64,000 nt of DNA. Origin: Streptomyces ficellus (GTDB lineage Bacteria; Actinomycetota; Actinomycetes; Streptomycetales; Streptomycetaceae). The stretch's first letter is position 1. Each line of letters opens with the position of its first letter. The stretch lies in the NCBI RefSeq assembly GCF_009739905.1, contig NZ_CP034279.1, positions 6,944,001 through 7,008,000 of the forward strand, read 5' to 3'. The notes beneath the pieces were generated by a model, which worked only from the letters and a program-made list of their open reading frames with translations, was not told the DNA's origin and ran no database searches. A program made the translations under genes and the position numbers. This document shows, piece by piece, positions 40,545-49,886 of this stretch.

Positions 40545-41288
40545 ATGGCCGTCGGCAAGGGCTGGGAGGGCGTGGTCCTCAAGCTGCTGCGGGGCAAGGA
40601 TTTCACGTTCACGGTCACGGGGGCGGAGCAGGTCACACCGCACTACCGCCGGATCGAGTTCACCGACGGGGGACTGCTCGCGGCGGCCGGGGACTCGGCG
40701 CACCCCACCATGTGGGTCCGCCTGTGGTTCTCCGACAACGGCAAGCCCCACCAGCGCGCCTACACCCTGGTCGACCCCGACCCGGCGGCGGGCACCTTCG
40801 CCCTGGAGTTCGCCCTGCACGAGGGTGTGGCCAGCGACTGGGCACGCAACGCCACCGTGGGCGACACTCTCGAAGCCACCGTGCAGGGGACCGGTTTCGC
40901 CGCCCCCGAGCCCGCCCCCGAGCGCCTGCTGATGATCGGCGACCCCGCCTCGCTGCCGGCCATCAACTCCCTCCTCGACGCCTACCGGCAGACACCGGCC
41001 ACCATCTGGTTCGAAACCCACCACGAGGCGGACGCGGACCTGCCCGTACGGCTCGACCCCGACCGGCACGACCTGCGGCTCGTCCCCCGCTCCGGCGACG
41101 GCGCCGCCCTGGTCGAACGCATCCGCGCCGAGCTGCCCGCGCTGGTCGCCGACCCCGAGTCGGCCTACGTGTGGCTGGCCTGCGACACGGCGACCACCCG
41201 CACCCTCACCGGATACCTGCGCAAGGACCTCCGCCTGCCCAAGCAGCGGGTGAACGGCCTCGGCTACTGGCGGCCCACCGCGGCCTGA
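40545..41288 (+). CDS. Siderophore-interacting protein (ViuB-type FAD ferric reductase)
   Basis: 247-residue flavoprotein of the SIP family, which reduces ferric siderophores in the cytoplasm to release iron. The N-terminal FAD barrel includes VTPHYRRIEFTDGG and HQRAYTLVDPDPA (the RxYT FAD motif). The C-terminal NAD(P)H-like domain has LLMIGDPASLPAIN and SAYVWLACDTATTRTLTGYL, ending GYWRPTAA. The ATG at 40545 follows GGAAGGGG; a GTG two codons earlier is possible. The iron box 25 bases upstream shows direct iron control. Confidence 0.92.
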   Translation: MAVGKGWEGVVLKLLRGKDFTFTVTGAEQVTPHYRRIEFTDGGLLAAAGDSAHPTMWVRLWFSDNGKPHQRAYTLVDPDPAAGTFALEFALHEGVASDWARNATVGDTLEATVQGTGFAAPEPAPERLLMIGDPASLPAINSLLDAYRQTPATIWFETHHEADADLPVRLDPDRHDLRLVPRSGDGAALVERIRAELPALVADPESAYVWLACDTATTRTLTGYLRKDLRLPKQRVNGLGYWRPTAA

Positions 41289-41305
41289 GGTCCGCCGGCC
41301 GGACA

Positions 41306-41337
41306 GGGGCGCCCGTACGCCACGGCCACGGCGCCCC
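41306..41337. terminator. Possible terminator after the siderophore-interacting gene
   Basis: GGGGCGCC (41306-41313) pairs with GGCGCCCC (41330-41337) across a 16-base loop, between convergent genes. A further GGGCGGGCCGGCC repeat follows. Confidence 0.35.
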
Positions 41338-41395
41338 GCCCGCCGACCCACGCACCTGGCCCCCACCCGGGCGGGCCGGCCGGGCGGGCCGGCCG

Positions 41396-41857
41396 TCAGA
41401 CGACGAGTTCGCCGATGCCCAGCAGGTTGCCCTCGCTGTCACGGAACCACACGCCCCGCTCGCCCCGTGCGCCCTTGCTCGGGTAGTTCCCCTCGATCTC
41501 GGAGATCCCGCCGCTCGTGCGGAACCCCGGCGCGTCGACCTCCTCGAACACCACACCGCGTTGTGCCAGCTCCGACATGACGCTCTCCAGGTCGTCGACC
41601 TCCCAGCCCATCTGGGTGAAGGTGCCCGGAGAGACTCCCGTCGACCGGAACACGGCGAACTCGGTGCCGCCGCACCGGTACAGCAGCCCGCCGGGCCGCT
41701 CGTCGACGGGCTCCAGGCCGAGCTTCTCCGCGTAGAAGCGCCGCGCGCGGTCGAGGTCCTGGGCCGGGAGGCGGGTCGCGCTGCGCGCCCGGCTCAGCCC
41801 ACTCTGTCTGCTCTCCCTGCTCGTACCCGGGTTGGTGCCCATGCCGGTGTCGGACAT
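41396..41857 (-). CDS. VOC family (glyoxalase/bleomycin-resistance fold) protein
   Basis: 153 residues with one VOC repeat pair. The start LPAQDLDRARRFYAEKLGLE is a classic VOC opening, followed by LYRCGGTEFAVFRSTG and the C-terminal GERGVWFRDSEGNLLGIGEL with a metal-ligand Glu. It could bind a small ligand or metal; no reaction can be assigned. The ATG at 41857 is used, with ATG 41842 as an alternative. Neither has a strong ribosome site. It borders the decayed mobile element. Confidence 0.8.
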   Translation of the reverse strand: MSDTGMGTNPGTSRESRQSGLSRARSATRLPAQDLDRARRFYAEKLGLEPVDERPGGLLYRCGGTEFAVFRSTGVSPGTFTQMGWEVDDLESVMSELAQRGVVFEEVDAPGFRTSGGISEIEGNYPSKGARGERGVWFRDSEGNLLGIGELVV

Positions 41858-41889
41858 GTGCGGTCTGGCAGGTGCAGCCAGTATCGGTC

Positions 41890-42366
41890 AGGTGCCATCT
41901 GTCGCCGCGGAATTCCCCTCGGCCAGATCCTGACCGCGCTAGGCTGGGGAGTTGCGGGGGATGGTCTGCGCATAGTTGTAGGTCTCGCGCCGGTGAAGGT
42001 CTTCGGTGGTACGCCGTGGTACTGCTGTACCCGCCACCATCCGGCGTTGTAGGCGGCGAGCGACAGCGCCCGTACGTCGCCGCCGTATCCGGAGTCGGAG
42101 GCCTGCTGGAGCAGGGAGCACATCATGCGGCCCTGCGCCATGACGGCGTCTGCGATGTCCCAGGGTTGAGGCCTTGCCGTTGGCGTCCCGGCCCCAGGTG
42201 GACCAGGTGCAAGAACTGGGCGGGACCCTGGGCGCCGACATGTTTTAGCACTCGCTCTCGGCGTTTCGGTGGCGTCGACGGCGATCGTGACGAGCGACAG
42301 CCGGCCGAGGACTAGCATGACGACGATCGCCAGAAGCGCGGCGGCGCCTCGTATGAGTACCTTCAC
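41890..42366 (-). pseudogene. Decayed lytic transglycosylase of a conjugative element
   Basis: The N terminus (from 42366) encodes a membrane anchor AALLAIVVMLVLGRLSLVTI. The transglycosylase body is then scattered over three frames: GPAQFLHLV in one, PWDIADAVMAQGRMMCSLLQ with ALSLAAYNAGWWRVQQYHGV in another, and ETYNYAQTIPRNSPA in a third. Together they spell an SLT-type cell-wall hydrolase broken by at least two frameshifts. Such enzymes open peptidoglycan for DNA transfer. The end near 41890 is approximate. Confidence 0.7.
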
Positions 42367-42955
42367 GTCCGTCCCCCGGTATGGGCTCCTTTTGTGGGGT
42401 CATGAGTCCGTGCAGCGAAACCCGCCGCGCGGGATTACCGACAAAATCGGTTTAGGTGCCAGCAGTTGGCGTTGTCGTTGCTCCGCGGGCTGCGCATGAA
42501 CAGGTCGTGCATGCGGGATCCGGGCGGAACTCGGCATGATGCCACCTTCGGGTCTGCGAGGGATGAGTATTGCAGCGGATATGGCGACGGGTTATCCGCC
42601 CTCTACGGTTCGCCTGCGTCCATTGCGTTCGCGCCCCAGCAGGGCTGTCCGTATGCATGGCGGGTGTTTCGGCTTGTCGAATTGGAGGGTGTTTCCGGTG
42701 CCATGGCTCTTACTGCCACGGGAGCGGGAAGAAAAACCGGTCCGCCGGAATGTTTCTGGCGTGCCGAAAGGGCTTCGTGCCGGTCGGTAGATATGCCCGG
42801 CCAGTGAGGCGGTGCGGTGACCGCCGCGTGTGGAGCTCGCTTCGCATGCCGGTGCGGACAGTGTGGAGTAGGTCTGTCATTGGCACGCGCTAATCTCTAT
42901 CTTCTTGCGGGCCGGTGCCCGTAGTTGAAATCAAGACTTTAGGGAGAGTTGTGGC
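42367..42955. other. Non-coding, less GC-rich stretch in the element relic
   Basis: 589 bases with a visibly lower GC content than neighbours, for example around 42840-42950. Open frames exist, but none has a ribosome site or recognisable protein pattern. It may be a divergent promoter region between the transglycosylase relic and the plus-strand transfer genes. Confidence 0.5.
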
Positions 42956-43426
42956 GTGATCACCCAGTCGGTGACCTCAGCCCTGGGTGGCGGCGCGATG
43001 GTGGGACCGCGTTACGCGCTGCTCCCTGTGCACGGGTACGGCATTGCAGTGCCGACGGTTGCGCGGATGCTCGACGGTGACGCCGGCAGGGGGCCGTGTG
43101 CTGGCTCCCGAGCGAGCCGATCCCGTACGGCGCTCAGCCGGTGCTGCTGGCGGACACCATGGTGTACGGGGCGACGTGCGTGGAGCAGATGCTGCTGCGC
43201 TGGGCCCGTAGCTCAGCCCTGGCTGGTGGTTGCCGCCGACGCTCCCACCCGGTCGGTGGCCGACGCGCGCTATCTCGTGCGCGCCCTCGAGGCACGCCTG
43301 GCGGGGATCGCGGGGGTGCCGTACCTGCCGACGTCGTGGGCCGTGAAGGGCCCGGACGAGGCGCTTCAGCACAGCGACGTTCAGACTGCGGCCGACAAGC
43401 TGCGGCGCACGATGGAAGGATGCTGA
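42956..43426 (+). pseudogene. Frameshifted conserved element protein
   Basis: Coding starts in one frame (ITQSVTSALGGGAMVGPRYA). It moves to a second frame for AVCWLPSEPIPYGAQPVLLA and CVEQMLLRWARSS, then returns for QPWLVVAADAPTRSVADARY and GVPYLPTSWAVKG, ending LRRTMEGC. The pieces join into one continuous protein, so two compensating frameshifts are present. I do not recognise its function; the context suggests a transfer-gene accessory protein. It is immediately followed by the small membrane gene. Confidence 0.6.
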
Positions 43427-43428
43427 CG

Positions 43429-43758
43429 ATGAGCATGCCCACCCAGCTCTACACGCTCGCCGGACCCCCGGGGGCGCTCGAAGACCCCGCGCCGAAGGAG
43501 GAAGGCGGTGGACTCATTCCGCCCGCCACCCTTACCAAGATCCCTAATACGGACGGCCCTGTCGCGGTCGGATACGGCCTGTGGTTGCTAATTCTGGCCC
43601 GGGTCGGCGGTACAGCGTTCGGCGTGTACAAGCTGGCGGTCAGCGACAAGTCGCGTAACGGCGGCGGCAGTGAGCCGTTCAAATGGATGGGCGGCGGCAT
43701 CGCAGCGATCTTGCTGTCGGGTTCGCTGATCGCCACCCTCAACGGCATCGCAGGTTAG
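43429..43758 (+). CDS. Small two-helix membrane protein of the element (VirB2-like layout)
   Basis: 109 residues with hydrophobic segments VAVGYGLWLLILARVGGTAF (about 44-63) and GGGIAAILLSGSLIATLNGI (about 87-106), separated by a short basic loop. Size and topology resemble pilin-like or membrane subunits of actinobacterial conjugative secretion systems. The ATG at 43429 has GGAAGGA eight bases upstream. It overlaps the 3-prime end of the preceding pseudogene region and is followed 10 bases later by the next gene. It appears intact although neighbours are broken. Confidence 0.6.
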   Translation: MSMPTQLYTLAGPPGALEDPAPKEEGGGLIPPATLTKIPNTDGPVAVGYGLWLLILARVGGTAFGVYKLAVSDKSRNGGGSEPFKWMGGGIAAILLSGSLIATLNGIAG

Positions 43759-43768
43759 GCGGCTGACG

Positions 43769-44572
43769 ATGGCACGTACGAGGGGAACCTGGAACACTCC
43801 CACCATGTGGCTGGCCGGATCGTCGCTCGTTTCGGTACTCGCGCTAACCGGCTACGTGATTTTCGGCGGAGACGAATCAGGCCCGGGCGCGCCCGCCAAG
43901 GGTGGCCAGGTCGTGAGCGCGGCTCCGTTCGGCGGCACCAGCCCAGTGCCGACCTACGCGGCTCCGGAGGAATGGACCGAGCCCGAGCGGTGGGTGGCGC
44001 TCCCGCGCGGGCAGCGCACCGACCAGTACGGCAGCGAAGTCGGCTTCCCCCATTCCACCGAGGGGGCGGCGGCGATGATGAAGGCCGCCAGCACGACCAC
44101 CATCGAGGCGGACCGGTCCACGGTCGACGAACAGCTGCGCATCTACCGCTCTTTCATCGGCAAGACCGACCACTCTGCCCAGAACGCCCAGCGGATCGAA
44201 GCCAACGCCGCAAGCGCCGACGAGACGCTGGCCCGGGAGATGAAGGTCAGCCCGGGGCAGCCGCTGCCGCCGGGCGCGTACGTGCGCAGCCACGTGGTCG
44301 GCTACCAGGTGGTGCAGCGGTCCGGGGACGAGGTCAGTGCGTATGTGCTGGCCCGCGTCACGCAGAAGACGGGGGAGACGGCGAAGGAGTCCGCCACGTA
44401 CACCCGCAGCCTGCTGGGTGTGCAGTGGCAGGACGGTGACTGGAAGCTGACGTCGGCCGCGAGTATGCGGGCCAAGCAGATGTCGCAGGGCAAGCCCAAG
44501 CCGAAGATGGGTGCCCCTGGCGACATCGCTTTTAACGAGGCCGGCTGGACAGCCATCCGTGAGGCATCGTGA
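43769..44572 (+). CDS. Single-pass membrane protein of the conjugative element (VirB8/TcpC-like layout)
   Basis: 267 residues. One membrane helix lies near the N terminus (MWLAGSSLVSVLALTGYVIF, about 12-31). A Pro/Gly linker and an exported domain of about 200 residues follow. The domain contains WVALPRGQRTDQYGSEVGFP, then helical and strand segments including VVGYQVVQRSGDEVSAYVLA, with WQDGDWKLTSA near the end. This layout suits a transfer-channel scaffold subunit, but no diagnostic motif confirms it. The frame is intact. The next gene starts within its stop codon (GTGA). Confidence 0.6.
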   Translation: MARTRGTWNTPTMWLAGSSLVSVLALTGYVIFGGDESGPGAPAKGGQVVSAAPFGGTSPVPTYAAPEEWTEPERWVALPRGQRTDQYGSEVGFPHSTEGAAAMMKAASTTTIEADRSTVDEQLRIYRSFIGKTDHSAQNAQRIEANAASADETLAREMKVSPGQPLPPGAYVRSHVVGYQVVQRSGDEVSAYVLARVTQKTGETAKESATYTRSLLGVQWQDGDWKLTSAASMRAKQMSQGKPKPKMGAPGDIAFNEAGWTAIREAS

Positions 44573-45520
44573 TACGGCGCCTGGCTGCGCTGCTCGTCGC
44601 CATGGCGGAGCTGCTCTGACTGGTCGGCCGCTCCGCCCGCGGCAGGGGACAAGGGGCTGATCGGCGGCGGCGTAGAGATCGCCTGCAAACTCTCACCCGT
44701 CATCGACGTCATCACCGTCGGGGACGACGTCTCGCAGCTGTGCGAGAAGGTGGGCGACGAGGCCAGCAAGGCGGTCGACAAGGGCGGCCGGGTGAACGGT
44801 GACGTCACCCGCCAGTGGGCACCCAAGCTGATCGCGAGTGGCCTGGTCATCGTCACCTGTAAGCCGCTTCTCGCCGTCATCATCTGCACCGGCTGCAACG
44901 AGTTCGGCCAGGCGCAGACGGTTGCTTAGGGGCTGCGCGGCGTCGCAACCCTGGTCCGGGCGATCGTCGCGCCCGCGCCCCTCACCAAGATCTTCGCGCC
45001 GTTCGGCGTGGCAATCGGCGGAGGTCTGGCGTCCGGCGGGATCAGTACCGCGCTCAACGCCGCCGCCTCCTACCTCGACGCGAAGGAGGCCGAGGGCGGC
45101 GGGGGCGACGGTGCACCGCCGACAAGCCCTGTGGACCACGCGAAGCTGGTGGAGCAGAACATGGGCAGTCTGGGCGGCGGCACGGGTGCCGCTACCGGCG
45201 GCAGCTCCAGCAGCGGTGACAGCGACGCGGGCGGCGACGCTGTGGCGCAGGCCCCCCGGACCCAGGCCGGTGCCAGGGTGTCAGGGCAGGCGAGCGGCAA
45301 GGACGGTGCTGCAAGAGCTGCTGCGGAGGACGGCGCGGACAGCGCCGACGCCAGCTCCGGCGGCGAGAGTTCGACCGGCGGCAGTACGGCCGGGGCGACC
45401 ACCGCAGCGGCGGCGGGAGCGTCGACAGCGGGTGCCGGGACCGGCACCGCGGCCATCGAGGTCCTGGACGGCGTCAACGACATCGACCAGGACACTACCG
45501 GCGGGGAGGGAGCGCGGTGA
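44569..45520 (+). pseudogene. Broken polytopic element protein (VirB6-like position)
   Basis: The start IRRLAALLVAMAELL runs into a TGA at 44617. The gene resumes in another frame (AAPPAAGDKGLIGGGVEIAC, then LIASGLVIVTCKPLLAVIIC). That frame is stopped by a TAG at 44927 and continues as TKIFAPFGVAIGGGLASGGI, then a Gly/Ser/Ala-rich tail to 45520. At least one frameshift and one nonsense change are present. The order of genes places it where actinobacterial elements have a large membrane channel protein; that identity is inferred. Confidence 0.6.
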
Positions 45521-46353
45521 GTACCCACGATGTGCCGCGGTACTTGATGGTCGAGCCGTTCCGGACCCGCAAACCCGGGGTTCGGCGGACTGTCCAAAAG
45601 CGCGATCATCATCGCGTCGATGGCCTCGACGGTGGACGGCCTGATTGCCACCCAGGCGCCCGTCACCCTGCCAGTGACCATCGCGGTCATCGTGCTCGCC
45701 GCCGCACGGCGCCACAACATGTCCGCCCTGGCTACTACTGGGCCAAGTTCGCCTGGCGCCGCCGCGCCTCCCGGGCCGAGCGACCTCCTACCGCAGGCTG
45801 CTGCTGCCGCGCCCCTATGCGCTGGACCTGCCGGGCGTGGGCGCCTCCACCACCCTGATCAAGGCCCACGACCCGACCAGCGGCAAGACGGTCGGTTGGT
45901 CCACGACCGGGCGACGGGGAACATGACTATCACGACGCTCCTCGCTCCCCGGCGGCAGCCTCATGGCGCCCACCAGCGTGGTGCAGAGCACCGACGACCA
46001 GATCAAGGCCGCGTCGGTCACCATCCAGATCACCCCCGGCGCCGGGAGGCCCTCGGTGACGACGTGAAAGCCCGTCAGGATCCGCACGCACCGCAGCTGG
46101 CGAAGAAGGTGCTGGGCGAGCTGGTGCGCACCACCCCGCACGCCACCGCCAGCGTCGCGCCGTGGATGTCCGTCACGGTCGACCCAGCGCGTCGGCGAAC
46201 CCGCCCACGGTCCTGGCCGAACAGGTCGCCGAGGCACTGAAAGTCGCCGACGCTCGACCTGTCCCAGTACGGCACCGACATGGCCGCGCTAAGTGGTCCC
46301 AGCGGCCGATGCCCAGCGTCCTTATCGCGGTCACGTCCGTACGCCACGCCACG
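45517..46353 (+). pseudogene. Multiply frameshifted SCO6880-family conjugal protein fragment
   Basis: Starts with STHDVPRYLMVEPFRTRKPG, an N terminus typical of the SCO6880 family of conjugative elements. Later family segments appear in changing frames: AIIIASMASTVDGLIATQAP, GYYWAKFAWRRRA-like codons near 45731, PYALDLPGVGAS-like codons near 45820, MTITTLLAP, then AKKVLGELVRTTPHATASVA and PWMSVTVDPA. Many indels separate them. The gene stops abruptly near 46353 where chromosomal coding resumes, so the element is truncated here. Confidence 0.65.
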
Positions 46354-46358
46354 TCACG

Positions 46359-46679
46359 TCACGTCCCGTCCAGTTCGGCGAGCCCGTCCTCCCAGCGGCG
46401 GCGCCGCTGCTGCTCGGACTGTTCCCACCACGGCTCGCCACGCTCGCCCAGGGCGACCCTCGCCCGGTGCACCCGTGCCCGCGCCGCACGTTCCGCGTCG
46501 GGGTCGCCCGCGGTCGTCGCGGCGCGTACCGCGCGGCGGGCCGCCATGAGGTGGTGACGCAGCCGAGCGGCCGCGTCCTCCGGCAGGGACGGGTCCGTCG
46601 CCTGCCACTTGCGCCCGTTGACGACGACGAAACGCCCGTCGGGGGTCCTCTCCGGCGGCGTGTCCCCGCGGGCGATCAC
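46359..46679 (-). CDS. Small conserved protein (often labelled biopolymer transporter Tol)
   Basis: 106-residue charged helical protein with the opening ARGDTPPERTPDGRFVVVNG and RKWQATDPSLPEDAA, then a long helix LRHHLMAARRAVRAA and a tail ALGERGEPWWEQSEQQ. It matches small Streptomyces proteins that databases label Tol, although nothing shows transport. There are no membrane segments. The GTG start overlaps the GMC oxidoreductase stop (GTGA), so it is the last gene of that operon. Function is unknown. Confidence 0.65.
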   Translation of the reverse strand: MIARGDTPPERTPDGRFVVVNGRKWQATDPSLPEDAAARLRHHLMAARRAVRAATTAGDPDAERAARARVHRARVALGERGEPWWEQSEQQRRRRWEDGLAELDGT

Positions 46680-48241
46680 CCCTCCTTGATCATGTCGGCG
46701 CACTTCTCGCCGATCATCATGGTGGTGATGCACGGGTTCACGGCCGGCAGGAACGGCATCACCGACGCGTCGGCCACCCGCAGGCCCCGGACGCCCTTGA
46801 CGCGCAGCCGGGCGTCGAGCGGCGACTCACGGTCGTCGTCGGCTCCCATGCGGACGGTGCCCGCCGGGTGGTAGACGGTGTTGTGCGTCTCGCGGATGTA
46901 CGCGAACAGCTCCTCGTCCGTCTCGGCGCCGGTGCCGGGGGCCAGCTCCGTACCGGCCCACTCGGCCATCGGGGTCTGGGACACGATCTCGCGGGCCAGG
47001 CGCAGCCCGTGGGTCATCACCCGGATGTCGTGGTCGTGCGTGAAGTACCGCGGGTCGACCTTCGGCTTGTCCCGGAAGTCGCGGGTACGCAGCCGGACGG
47101 TGCCGGTGGAGCGGGCCCGGGTGACGTTGGGGGTGAGGCAGAAGGCGTTGTCCGACGTGGGGTAGCCGCGCCGGTAGGTGTTCAGGTCGAAGGGCACCGA
47201 GCCGTAGTGGTACATCAGGTCGGGCCGGTCGAGTCCCGGTTCGGTGTCGACGAAGATGCCGATCTCCCACCACTGCGTCGAGGTGGTGACCATGGGCTGC
47301 TTCGCCTCCCACATGATCACGCCCTCCGGGTGGTCCTGGAGGTGGGACCCGACACCGGGGGAGTCGACCCTGACGTCGACGCCCACCTCCCGCAGGTGCT
47401 CCCCGGGGCCGATGCCCGACAGCATCAGCAGCTTCGGCGAGTCGATGGCTCCGCAGGCGACGATCACCTCGCGCCGGGCGGCGACCGTGCCGGTGTGCAC
47501 GGTGTCGGGCAGCAGGAACTCCACGCCCGAACAGCGGCCGTCCTCGGCGAACAGCAGACGCCTGGCCTGGAGCCCGGTCCTCACCTCCAGGTTGGGCCGC
47601 CGGCCCATCACCGGGTGCAGGTACGAGACGGAGGCCGACGAACGGGTGCCGTCCTCGCGGGCGTTGATCTGGAACCAGTGGGCACCCCGTACGACGGTGG
47701 TGCCGGTGTTGAACGGCGTGGTCGGGATCCCGGCCGCCGCGCACGCCTCCAGCAGGGCCCGGCCGCACGGGTCGGCGGGCGGCACCGTACGCAGCCGCAC
47801 CGGGCCGGAGCGGCCGTGGTGGTCGCCGGGGGCGTCGTTGTTCTCCAGCCGGTGGTAGAGCGGGAAGCAGTCGGCCGCGCTCCAGCCGGTGCAGCCCAGC
47901 GCGGCCCACTCGTCGAGGTCTTCGGCCGGCGCCCAGAAGGCGATGCAGGAGTTGTGGGAGGAGCAGCCGCCCAGGACCTTCGCCCGGGCGTGGCGCATGA
48001 AGCTGTTGCCGTTCTCCTGGGGCTCGACGAGGTAGTCCCAGTCGTAGCCCGACTCCAGCAGCGCCATCCAGCGGTCGAGCCGGAGGATGTTGTCGTCGCC
48101 GACGTCCGAGGGTCCCGCCTCGATCACGCAGACGCTGACGCCGGGGTCCTCGGTCAGCCGCGCCGCGACGACGGCCCCGGCCGTTCCGCCGCCGACGACG
48201 ACGTAGTCGAACTCGGGCGGCGACGGCATCTCCGCGGTCAT
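46676..48241 (-). CDS. GMC family FAD oxidoreductase (choline dehydrogenase-like)
   Basis: 521 residues. The FAD motif GGGTAG lies at 17-22, with the early GMC signature KVLGGCSSHNSCIAFWAP. The second signature is GAIDSPKLLMLSGIGP. The C-terminal catalytic His and Asn lie in NTVYHPAGTVRMG and LPAVNPCITTMMIGE. It oxidises an alcohol, probably choline or a related amino-alcohol, to an aldehyde. Its partner aldehyde dehydrogenase and an APC permease are in the same operon. The ATG at 48241 lies 52 bases after the permease stop. Confidence 0.88.
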   Translation of the reverse strand: MTAEMPSPPEFDYVVVGGGTAGAVVAARLTEDPGVSVCVIEAGPSDVGDDNILRLDRWMALLESGYDWDYLVEPQENGNSFMRHARAKVLGGCSSHNSCIAFWAPAEDLDEWAALGCTGWSAADCFPLYHRLENNDAPGDHHGRSGPVRLRTVPPADPCGRALLEACAAAGIPTTPFNTGTTVVRGAHWFQINAREDGTRSSASVSYLHPVMGRRPNLEVRTGLQARRLLFAEDGRCSGVEFLLPDTVHTGTVAARREVIVACGAIDSPKLLMLSGIGPGEHLREVGVDVRVDSPGVGSHLQDHPEGVIMWEAKQPMVTTSTQWWEIGIFVDTEPGLDRPDLMYHYGSVPFDLNTYRRGYPTSDNAFCLTPNVTRARSTGTVRLRTRDFRDKPKVDPRYFTHDHDIRVMTHGLRLAREIVSQTPMAEWAGTELAPGTGAETDEELFAYIRETHNTVYHPAGTVRMGADDDRESPLDARLRVKGVRGLRVADASVMPFLPAVNPCITTMMIGEKCADMIKEG

Positions 48242-48293
48242 GTTCTCTCCCAGAGCGAAGGGCAGGGGCGGGTGGTGGTGGTGCGGGTGGCGG

Positions 48294-49886
48294 TCAGGGG
48301 GCGTCGGCCCGGTGCTCCTCCAGTACGCCCGTACGGTGCCGCTGCACGAACCAGTAGTAGGCGAAACCGCCGAGGGCGACGATGCCGATGAACAGGAACG
48401 CCCCCCAGCGCAGGTACCAGTGCTGCGGACCCGTCGCGTTGTAGACCTCGGGCCGCGGCCACGCCAGGTTGATCGACATGGCCACGCCCCACAGCACGGC
48501 CAGGATGTTGACGGGCAGTCCGAACCGGCCGAGCGAGAAGCGGCCCTCCTTCGGGTGCCAGGTGCCCCGCAGCCGCTGGAGCAGCATCGGCACCGTGACC
48601 ATCAGGTAGGCCACGTAGATCATGATGATCGCGATGCTGGTGATCACCGAGAAGATCTGCGGCTGGTTGATGTTGATGACCAGGATGATCACACCGATGA
48701 GGCCGATCACGACGGCGGGGATCACCGGCGTCTTGAAGCGGGGGCTGACCTTGGCCAGGACGGAGCCGGCCGGCAGGTTGTTGTCCCGGGCCATCGCGAA
48801 CATGAGCCGGATGCCGGCGGCGTGCACGGCGAGCACGCACACCGTGATGGCGACGACGACGCACCACAGGAAGATCTCGCCGATCGTGGAGCCGAGCGTC
48901 TCCAGCACCACGTACTGCAGGCCGCCGGTGGACAGTTCCTCGGCCGCCAGGTCGGGCACGGCCATCAGGGCGAACAGCAGGATCAGTCCGCCGATCAGGA
49001 AGGACGCGATCAGCGCCCGCAGGATCGCCCGGGGGGCGTTGCGGCTGGGGTCGTGGGACTCCTCGCCCAGGGAGGAGGCCGTGTCGAAGCCGTACATGAC
49101 GTACGCCGAGGCGAGGGAGGCGGTGAGGAACGCGCCGAGGTAGCCGAGGTTCTGGCCGCTGCCGAGATCGTAGGTTTCGGTGAGCACGGTGCCCGGCCCG
49201 CGGGTGATGTGCACCGCGAGGAAGATGATCAGGCCGATCGCCGCGATCAGCTCGATGAACACGCCGGCCGAGTTGATCCGGGCCATCAGCTGCACGCCGA
49301 ACGCGTTGACCAGCGTGGAGAAGACGATGAGCACGGTTCCGAGCAGCACGGCGTTCTTCGCCGCGTCGCCCGACCCGCTGCCGTCCCCGACGAACTGGAA
49401 CCAGGGGTCGATCTGCGGCAGCGTGATCTGGTAGGCGAGCGCGACGGCCGACAGCGTCACCATGGTGGCCGTCGTCATCATCCAGCCGCCGAGCCAGCCC
49501 ACGTGCGGGCCGCCCATCTTCTTCGCCCAGTTGTAGACCGAACCGGCGACCGGGTACCGGGCGGCCAGCTCGCAGAAGCACAGCGCCACCATCAGCTGAC
49601 CGGCGAAGACCATGGGCCAGGACCACCAGTAGGCGGGTCCGCCGAAGGTCACACCGAAGTAGAACAACTGGAAGGTGCCGGTGAGGATCGAGATGTAGCT
49701 GATGCCGGCGGCGAAGGTGTGGAAGTTGCCGAGCGTACGCTTCAGTTCGGGGCGGTAGCCCAGCTCGGCGATCGAGTCGTCACCCTGCACCGCCTCGCTG
49801 CCGCCCAGAGGCTCCGTCGCTCCGGCTCCGCCGCCGGGTCCCGCTCCCGCGCCTCCCGCGCCCGGTCCCGCTCCCGTACCGCTCAT
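48294..49886 (-). CDS. APC family permease (amino acid, amine or choline-like substrate)
   Basis: 530 residues with about 12 membrane helices and the APC opening AELGYRPELKRTLGNFHTFA, then ISYISILTGTFQLFYFGVTF. Further conserved regions are AYVMYGFDTASSLGEESHDP and FAMARDNNLPAGSVLAKVSP. The Gly/Ala-rich N terminus (about 35 residues) is disordered. Its ATG overlaps the aldehyde dehydrogenase stop (ATGA), so expression is coupled. Together with the two oxidoreductases it probably imports the alcohol or amine that they oxidise. The substrate is inferred from context only. Confidence 0.87.
   Translation of the reverse strand: MSGTGAGPGAGGAGAGPGGGAGATEPLGGSEAVQGDDSIAELGYRPELKRTLGNFHTFAAGISYISILTGTFQLFYFGVTFGGPAYWWSWPMVFAGQLMVALCFCELAARYPVAGSVYNWAKKMGGPHVGWLGGWMMTTATMVTLSAVALAYQITLPQIDPWFQFVGDGSGSGDAAKNAVLLGTVLIVFSTLVNAFGVQLMARINSAGVFIELIAAIGLIIFLAVHITRGPGTVLTETYDLGSGQNLGYLGAFLTASLASAYVMYGFDTASSLGEESHDPSRNAPRAILRALIASFLIGGLILLFALMAVPDLAAEELSTGGLQYVVLETLGSTIGEIFLWCVVVAITVCVLAVHAAGIRLMFAMARDNNLPAGSVLAKVSPRFKTPVIPAVVIGLIGVIILVININQPQIFSVITSIAIIMIYVAYLMVTVPMLLQRLRGTWHPKEGRFSLGRFGLPVNILAVLWGVAMSINLAWPRPEVYNATGPQHWYLRWGAFLFIGIVALGGFAYYWFVQRHRTGVLEEHRADAP

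Noticed and set aside
42466..42807. Possible 113-residue protein in the element relic
   Set aside because: No ribosome site, odd composition and no recognisable pattern; it overlaps other equally weak frames.
41858..46360. tRNA attachment site flanking the conjugative relic
   Set aside because: No tRNA cloverleaf or clear direct repeats were seen at either edge.
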